Assembly (NCBI GenBank): GCA_947258465.1
Contig: CAMYIQ010000020.1
Coordinates: 1 to 10,704 of the forward strand
Length of the DNA: 10,704 bases
DNA from: an uncultured Erythrobacter sp.
Lineage (GTDB): Bacteria > Pseudomonadota > Alphaproteobacteria > Sphingomonadales > Sphingomonadaceae
Direction of reading: 5' to 3'
A program made the translations under genes and the position numbers. The notes below the pieces were generated by a model that was not told the origin of the DNA, did no database searches, and saw only the letters and a program-made list of their open reading frames with translations. This document shows, piece by piece, positions 6,479 through 10,704 of this stretch (the stretch's first letter is position 1; every line of letters starts with the position of its first letter).

Positions 6479-7957
6479 TCAGGCCCCGTCCCGCATGATC
6501 GCCGCGATGAAGGATTTGGCTTCGGAACTGTCGGGCACTCTCTCAAGATAGGCGCGATAGGTCTCGAGCGCTTCTTCGTTTCGTCCGGCAATGCGCAGAC
6601 CCTGTGCCAGACTGAAGATGGCGTCATCGGAATCGGGCACGATCGCCCGGTTCAGGCGCAGCAGATCGATCCCCTCCTCATAGTGTTTCCGGTGAATGTA
6701 TTTGAAGGCAGCCAAATCGATCACGCCGCCCCGCACCTTTCGCGCGGCTTCCCGGTCGCGGTGCATTTTCAGCCCGGCATCGTATCCCCGCATGACCGTT
6801 TCCGCGATGAGCTGCTTGGTGAAGGCGTAATTGCGGGTTTCATCGGTCGGTCCCACAATCATTTCGTGGGCATACATCTCCACATCCCAGTAAGCATCGA
6901 CATCGCCGTTGGAGAGGACGACGAAAACGGTGTCGAGGTCCGGAAGTATCATCAGCTCCGCAGCGACGCCGTAATGCCCGCCGGAATGACCTAGGAGACG
7001 CGTTCCGTTGAGCGATTGTTCGATGATCCCGTAGCCATAATTTCCAACTGGTGTTTCACGGCGTCCTTGCAGGAAGACATCGGTCATGCCCGGGCTCAGC
7101 AACCGGTGTTGCGTGAGCGCGGTGGCGAAGCGGAGCAGGTCTCCGGCAGTAGAATAGCCACCCCCTGCGGCACTGCCGCGCGGCTCGGCTCGGGCAGCCA
7201 TGTCATCCCATGACCCAGGGCGCTCAACCGATCGCATATAGCTCTTCGCCCGATCGGGAACCGGCTTTTCCGGGAGGAAATAGCCCGTATCCTGCATTCC
7301 GGCCCTGTCGAAGATCGCACGCTGGACATGGTCGTAATAGGTGGTGCCGGTCACCGCCTCGATAATCAGCCCGAGGACGACGTAGCCGCCATTCGAATAG
7401 GAGAATGCCGTCCCCGGTTCATGTTCCAGCGGGATGTCGGCGAACAGCGGGAGATAGTCGCGATGGCTGTCCAGGGTATCCAGGCCGTCATCATCCAGCT
7501 TCCCCATCGCCTCCCAGTAATTGCCGACACCGGAGGTGTGCATCAGGAGGTGCTCGACAGTGACGCGCTCTGCCGCAGCCCGGTTCGGATAGTCGGGCAA
7601 GTGTGTGCCGATCGTATCGTCGAGCGAAAGCGCGCCGGCATCGACAAGCTGGAGGATGCTCACCGCCGTGAACATCTTCGGCACCGATGCGAGGCTGAAT
7701 TTCGTATCGACCGTGTTCGCTCGTCCGGTTTGTCTGTCCGCCAGTCCGTAAGCGCCCTGGAATTCGATCTCGCCCTCTCGCGCCAGCAGGATCACCCCGC
7801 TGAAGTCGGCGGTTTGCGAAAGCTCCGATGCATAGGTTTCCAGCTCTGCAACCGAAGCCCGGCCCATAGGCGTCAGGCATCCTGAAAGGGGCGCAAGAAG
7901 CGCCGCTGCGGCACCTAGGGCCAGAGCCTTGCGGCGAACATTCTTGAGTATCGACAT
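6479..7957 (-). CDS. Lipoprotein serine hydrolase of the beta-lactamase (S12/class C) family with helical C-terminal extension
   Basis: 492 residues. The N-terminus has a lipoprotein signal (NVRRK, a hydrophobic stretch, then LAPLSGC with Cys27), so the enzyme is probably anchored to a membrane facing the periplasm. The penicillin-recognising motifs are all present: SVPK (Ser91, Lys94), YSN (187-189) and HSG (324-326) in place of KTG, followed by GHYG. The HSG form is usual for esterase- or peptidase-like members and not for resistance enzymes. The catalytic domain ends near residue 365. The last ~125 residues are helical and end in a TPR-like pair (EEGIDLLRLNRAIVPDSDDAIFSLAQGL, then RNEEALETYRAYLERVPDS). 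Substrate unknown; candidates are D-amino peptides, esters or cell-wall fragments. It is divergent from a marR gene 57 bases away, which probably controls it. Confidence 0.92.
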   Translation of the reverse strand: MSILKNVRRKALALGAAAALLAPLSGCLTPMGRASVAELETYASELSQTADFSGVILLAREGEIEFQGAYGLADRQTGRANTVDTKFSLASVPKMFTAVSILQLVDAGALSLDDTIGTHLPDYPNRAAAERVTVEHLLMHTSGVGNYWEAMGKLDDDGLDTLDSHRDYLPLFADIPLEHEPGTAFSYSNGGYVVLGLIIEAVTGTTYYDHVQRAIFDRAGMQDTGYFLPEKPVPDRAKSYMRSVERPGSWDDMAARAEPRGSAAGGGYSTAGDLLRFATALTQHRLLSPGMTDVFLQGRRETPVGNYGYGIIEQSLNGTRLLGHSGGHYGVAAELMILPDLDTVFVVLSNGDVDAYWDVEMYAHEMIVGPTDETRNYAFTKQLIAETVMRGYDAGLKMHRDREAARKVRGGVIDLAAFKYIHRKHYEEGIDLLRLNRAIVPDSDDAIFSLAQGLRIAGRNEEALETYRAYLERVPDSSEAKSFIAAIMRDGA

Positions 7958-7993
7958 TTGCGGGGTTCACTTCCAGTTTGCTATCGAAGACCA

Positions 7994-8021
7994 TTTATGT
8001 AATCAGTTACGGATATGTCAA
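7994..8021 (-). promoter_or_regulatory. Predicted sigma70-type promoter of the serine hydrolase gene, with embedded palindrome
   Basis: On the minus strand a perfect TTGACA (8016-8021) is followed after 16 bases by CATAAA (7994-7999, 4 of 6 to TATAAT). The palindrome GTAA-N4-TTAC (7999-8010) fills much of the spacer. A repressor bound there would block this promoter directly. The -35 box overlaps the ATG of the divergent marR gene. Predicted by eye only. Confidence 0.5.
7999..8010. promoter_or_regulatory. Candidate MarR operator (GTAA-N4-TTAC palindrome)
   Basis: The 12-base dyad GTAATCAGTTAC has perfect 4-base arms around TCAG; the flanks TAT on the left and GGATA on the right extend it imperfectly. 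MarR-family dimers bind palindromes of roughly this size in their own divergent promoters. The position, between the two boxes of the hydrolase promoter and just before the marR ATG, fits dual control of both genes. The sequence is seen; the binding is inferred. Confidence 0.45.
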
Positions 8022-8527
8022 GCAGGATGGAAAAAGCACCCGGCGAGCCCGTGCGGGACACAGTCAGGGCCTATGGAGCTGCCGCGCTCGGTGGTCGGCT
8101 GAGGCGCTTGAGCGACAGAACCGATCGCGAAGCAAAGGCGCTCTACGAAGAACGCGGGGTTGCGTTCGAGCAGCGCTGGTTTCCCGTCTTCAACTGCCTT
8201 CGCAGCGGAGAACCGATGTCGGTTACCGATCTCGCGGATCGCCTCCAGGTTTCGCACGTGTCGATAAGCGTCATCAGGAGCGCGCTCGAGAAGGAGGGTC
8301 TCGTCGGATCGCGAGCGGACGAGCGCGACGGCAGGCGGCGCGTGCTGGCCCTGACCGATAAGGGGATGGCCCTCGCCCGGCAATTGGCCCCGCTGTTCGA
8401 TGCGCTCGACAAGGCCGCAATCGAACTCAACGCGGAAGCAGGCGATGCCATTGCCGCGATCGACCGGCTGGAGGATGCACTGGAGAGGAAACCGCTTTCC
8501 AGGCGCGTCGAAGACCACCAGGGATAG
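8015..8527 (+). CDS. MarR-family transcriptional regulator
   Basis: 170 residues. A winged helix-turn-helix lies in the middle: MSVTDLADRLQVSHVSISV (68-86) is the helix-turn-helix, EKEGLVGSR (92-100) leads to the wing, and DERDGRRRVLALTDKG (102-117) is the MarR wing signature with the conserved D-x-R-x-x-x-R pattern. Long helices at both ends form the usual dimer interface. A lone Cys61 just before the DNA-binding domain could in principle sense oxidation, but there is no evidence for that. It is likely a repressor of the divergent lipoprotein serine hydrolase gene and of itself. The start is uncertain: ATG 8015 has a weak ribosome site and overlaps the predicted operator region, while ATG 8027 (residue 5) has AGCAGG too close. 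A leaderless message is possible. Confidence 0.9.
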   Translation: MSSRMEKAPGEPVRDTVRAYGAAALGGRLRRLSDRTDREAKALYEERGVAFEQRWFPVFNCLRSGEPMSVTDLADRLQVSHVSISVIRSALEKEGLVGSRADERDGRRRVLALTDKGMALARQLAPLFDALDKAAIELNAEAGDAIAAIDRLEDALERKPLSRRVEDHQG

Positions 8528-8553
8528 ACCTGCGATGATCGCGCTTTCCCATA

Positions 8554-8573
8554 GCCGGGCTCGCAAGCCCGGC
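8554..8573. terminator. Perfect hairpin between convergent marR and plsC
   Basis: GCCGGGCT-CGCA-AGCCCGGC makes an 8-bp, GC-rich perfect stem with a 4-base loop, 26 bases after the marR stop and 4 bases past the plsC stop. The convergent placement suggests a bidirectional terminator. No clear T-run follows on either strand, so it may instead pause polymerase or protect mRNA ends. Confidence 0.5.
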
Positions 8574-8577
8574 GAAC

Positions 8578-9258
8578 TCACTCGTTGAGCGCGTTGATCG
8601 CCTCTCGCACCCGCTCTTCCACTTCGCCGCGGGGGAGGCCCGGCGGAATCGGCTCGCCAAAACGGTAGGTTATACGGCCCGGCCGTTTCAATCGCCTGTG
8701 ATAGACCGGCCCGCTATCGACCGCGACCGGCACTACCGGAAGGCCGAGCATCTTGTACAGGCCCGCAAAGCCTGCCTGCAGCTTGCGTTTCTCACCATGC
8801 GGCACGCGGGTCCCTTCGGGGAAGATCACCAGCGGGCGCCCCTCCGCCACCAGCGCCTTAGCCGATCGGATCATCGTCATCAGTGCCCTCGCCCCGGCAT
8901 CGCGTTCTACCGGCACCAGACCGAAGGCAGCCGCCGCACGGCCCCATAGCGGGATGTCGAACAGTTCCTGTTTGGCGAACACGCTGGGGCAATCCAGCAG
9001 CGCGGGGGCATCGATCGCTTCGAAGAAGCTTTCATGCTTGATCGCATACAGGACCGGCTCGCTCTGCGGCGCGCCTTCGATCACGATCTCGCAGCCGAGC
9101 AAATGCGTCAGGCACCACCGCTGCCATTGCGACCAGTTCCGAACCCGCGCTCGGAATGCCTCCACGCTGAAGGCAAGCGCGATCAGCGAAGCCGTGGTGA
9201 TCAGCAGGGAGCCGACATAAAAAGCGAAATAGAAGGCGAAGTTACGCAGCAGTCGCAT
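8578..9258 (-). CDS. plsC: 1-acyl-sn-glycerol-3-phosphate acyltransferase-like (PlsC/LPLAT) protein
   Basis: 226 residues with one N-terminal membrane segment (about 8-30) followed by a cytosolic LPLAT acyltransferase domain. These enzymes transfer an acyl chain to lysophosphatidic acid to make phosphatidic acid. Block I reads KHESFFE, an H-x4-E form with His75 and Glu80 in place of the classic H-x4-D; a Glu here is common in proteobacterial PlsC proteins. Block II is VPVERD (115-120), block III is FPEGTR (146-151), and block IV is the VVPVAVDSG region. Length fits small PlsC enzymes. It is the third gene of the ftsX-ydcF-plsC run, 8 bases after ydcF, with GAGG overlapping the ydcF stop as ribosome site. 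Exact acyl acceptor is not certain, since bacteria often have several paralogues. Confidence 0.92.
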   Translation of the reverse strand: MRLLRNFAFYFAFYVGSLLITTASLIALAFSVEAFRARVRNWSQWQRWCLTHLLGCEIVIEGAPQSEPVLYAIKHESFFEAIDAPALLDCPSVFAKQELFDIPLWGRAAAAFGLVPVERDAGARALMTMIRSAKALVAEGRPLVIFPEGTRVPHGEKRKLQAGFAGLYKMLGLPVVPVAVDSGPVYHRRLKRPGRITYRFGEPIPPGLPRGEVEERVREAINALNE

Positions 9259-9266
9259 GATGGGCC

Positions 9267-9797
9267 TCAGCTCGGCAGCCCTTGCGAAATCGCAGCCGCC
9301 AGAAGCTTGTTATATTCCAGAAAGAGCGTGGCGAGATTGGGATGCGAGGAAACCGCATCCTCGACTACTCTTATCTCCGGCGGAAGCGTTTCGGAAAATT
9401 CGGTACTGGCCCGCGCCATGTGCCAATCCGTCGTCACCAGCCGGACGGATCGGAAATCGTTCTCCTTGAGCCATTGCGCCGCCTCACCGGCATTGCTGCG
9501 GGTATCGACCGCGAGGTAGCCAAGCTTGACACAGCATTCCATCGTGCGGGCCGAGACATCGAATTCGGCCGCGAATTCGGCCGGTCGCACTTCCGGATCG
9601 ACACCGGATACGAACATTTCCTTTGCCAGCCCCTGTTCGACCACTGCAAGACCGCGCGCGATCCGGCCCGGCCCGCCGGTCAGCACGACGACGGCATCGG
9701 TCGGCTCGCCCGCAACCGGCTTTGGCAGGGAAACCGCAAAGCCGAGGAAGCCAAACGCATAAACCAGCAGGGCGGCGGCGAAGAAACGGAAGATCAC
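9267..9797 (-). CDS. YdcF/SanA/ElyC-family (DUF218) membrane-anchored protein
   Basis: 176 residues. It starts with GTG inside the end of ftsX: the GTGA at 9794-9797 is both its start and the ftsX stop, and AGGA lies seven bases upstream, so the longer open frame running back through ftsX is a shadow. An N-terminal membrane anchor (about 2-24) is followed by a periplasm-facing DUF218 domain. DAVVVLTGGPGRIARGLAVVEQG (39-61) holds the glycine loop, MFVSGVD follows, and NAGEAAQWLKENDFRSVRLVTTDWHMARA carries the conserved late His-Met-x-Arg-Ala element. Family members affect envelope integrity and vancomycin or lipid-carrier-linked phenotypes in enterics, but the chemistry is unsettled. Neighbouring ftsX and plsC support an envelope role. 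Confidence 0.9.
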   Translation of the reverse strand: MIFRFFAAALLVYAFGFLGFAVSLPKPVAGEPTDAVVVLTGGPGRIARGLAVVEQGLAKEMFVSGVDPEVRPAEFAAEFDVSARTMECCVKLGYLAVDTRSNAGEAAQWLKENDFRSVRLVTTDWHMARASTEFSETLPPEIRVVEDAVSSHPNLATLFLEYNKLLAAAISQGLPS

Positions 9798-10704
9798 AGC
9801 ATTTTCCTGAGCGAGGCCAGCACGGTCAAACGTGCCGTGCAGACCGCTAGAACAACCGCGCCCACGGGGACAAGGGCCAAGACCAGCCAATCGCTCGTAT
9901 CGAGGCCGCCCCCGGACACCAGGCCCGAATCCAGCGCCGCGAACTGCGCCCCCATCAGCCACACAGCCATAGCGCCGACCACCAGCCCCAACACGCCCCC
10001 GACCAGCGCATCGGCGAAAATCGATCTCTGGAAAATGCGGGCGATCTGATTGTCGTTGCCACCGAGAAGATGGACGATTTCGATTGTCTCGCGATTGGCG
10101 CCCAGCGCGTTGCGCGCTGCCAGCCAGACCGCTGCCGCACCGGTAAAGGCCAGCAAGGCGATCAATCCGAGCGCCATCCAGCCGAGCGCGGAAAGCGCCG
10201 ACAGGACCGGCGCCAGCCATTGCGCCTGCGTATCGATCCGTGCAGCCGGCGCGTGGTCGACAAGCAGGCGGCGCAACCGATCGAGCGTCGCCGCACTGGC
10301 GCCGTCGCGCAAACGCACGTCGATCAGCGCGGGGATCGGCACGGTCTGCTCGGGATCGTCGGTGCCCAGCCAGGGTTCGAGCAATTGCGCCACAGTCTCC
10401 TGCGGAACCACCGACAGGCCCGCCACCGCGGGGTCCTGCACGAGAATCGCCGCCGCCGCTTGCGCCTGCCGCGCGCGCAGAGCGGGATCGGCTTCGACGA
10501 TCTGGACCGTCGCGCTGCCCGCGAGTTCTCCTCTCGCGCGGTCGGCCAGATTGCCGAGCGCCAGTCCGCCCCCTGCGGCCTGCACGACAAGTGCGACCAT
10601 GATCGCGATGACCCACGGCATCGGCCCGCCCAGGCGCGCCTGCGGCAGGAGATGCGCCGCCCGCCGACCGCGGAAGGGCGACAGGCCGCGCTCCACCGCG
10701 CGAG
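9794..10704 (-). CDS. ftsX: Cell division protein FtsX (5' end at or beyond the window edge)
   Basis: FtsX is the membrane subunit of the FtsEX complex, which links division to control of peptidoglycan hydrolases. Seen: a short cytosolic head with LLPQARLGGPMPWVIAIM, the alphaproteobacterial lead-in to helix 1 (about residues 26-48 counting from a GTG at 10696), then a periplasmic domain of about 120 residues. Three more membrane helices follow (around 171-195, 225-250 and 270-290). RETIEIVHLLGGNDNQIARIFQ between helices 2 and 3 is the conserved cytoplasmic segment expected to meet FtsE. The frame stays open to the window edge; the GTG at 10696 may be only an internal valine, so the true start and ftsE are probably just outside. 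The stop overlaps the ydcF start by 4 bases. Confidence 0.93.
   Translation of the reverse strand, partial: RAVERGLSPFRGRRAAHLLPQARLGGPMPWVIAIMVALVVQAAGGGLALGNLADRARGELAGSATVQIVEADPALRARQAQAAAAILVQDPAVAGLSVVPQETVAQLLEPWLGTDDPEQTVPIPALIDVRLRDGASAATLDRLRRLLVDHAPAARIDTQAQWLAPVLSALSALGWMALGLIALLAFTGAAAVWLAARNALGANRETIEIVHLLGGNDNQIARIFQRSIFADALVGGVLGLVVGAMAVWLMGAQFAALDSGLVSGGGLDTSDWLVLALVPVGAVVLAVCTARLTVLASLRKML

Noticed and set aside
6407..6487. Possible terminator in the gap between tyrC and the serine hydrolase gene (GGGCC/GGCCC)
   Set aside because: A 5-bp stem with a 12-base loop, partly inside the hydrolase gene, without a T-run; too weak to call.
6479..7957. Serine hydrolase plus MarR as an antibiotic-resistance cassette
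   Set aside because: The third motif is HSG and not KTG, the protein is a lipoprotein with an extra domain, and nothing mobile flanks it; resistance is not supported by the sequence.
9798..10616. Upstream extension of the ydcF frame through ftsX
   Set aside because: The extension is Arg/Gly-rich nonsense antiparallel in sense to nothing known and overlaps a clear FtsX reading; the GTG at 9797 with AGGA upstream gives a normal YdcF N-terminus.

Overview
The window is a GC-rich, densely packed stretch of bacterial chromosome. The protein types, the gene order (hisC-tyrC, metX-metW, ftsX-ydcF-plsC) and a REP-like palindrome between metX and hisC all point to an alphaproteobacterium. The best guess is the order Sphingomonadales, perhaps near Erythrobacter, but this rests on remembered family resemblance and not on a search. 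I see no tRNA, rRNA, CRISPR, insertion sequence, phage or plasmid gene, and no sign of recent transfer. It reads as an ordinary core-genome region.

Left part (1-1548, all minus strand): a glutathione-transferase-fold protein cut off by the window edge, with features that suggest an FzlA-like division protein, and two small exported proteins of unknown function. Next (1663-2555, plus): a VOC/glyoxalase-fold protein whose stop codon overlaps the start of a prolyl-tRNA editing deacylase. Then (2559-4243, minus): metX and metW, overlapping by 4 bases, for homoserine acylation in methionine synthesis. A 157-base divergent gap with a REP-like inverted repeat leads to hisC and tyrC (4401-6406, plus), also overlapping by 4 bases, which join histidine and tyrosine synthesis.

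Right part: a lipoprotein serine hydrolase of the beta-lactamase/S12 fold (6479-7957, minus) lies back to back with a MarR-family regulator (8015-8527, plus). The 57-base gap holds a palindrome inside a plausible promoter of the hydrolase, so local repression is a reasonable model. A strong hairpin separates marR from a minus-strand cell-envelope operon: ftsX (5' end at the window edge), a YdcF/DUF218 membrane protein (GTG start overlapping the ftsX stop) and a PlsC-type acyltransferase.

I found no convincing new multi-gene system. The items most worth a second look are the MarR/hydrolase operator, the two unknown exported proteins, the FzlA-like protein, the composite inverted repeat, and the overlapping VOC/tRNA-editing pair.
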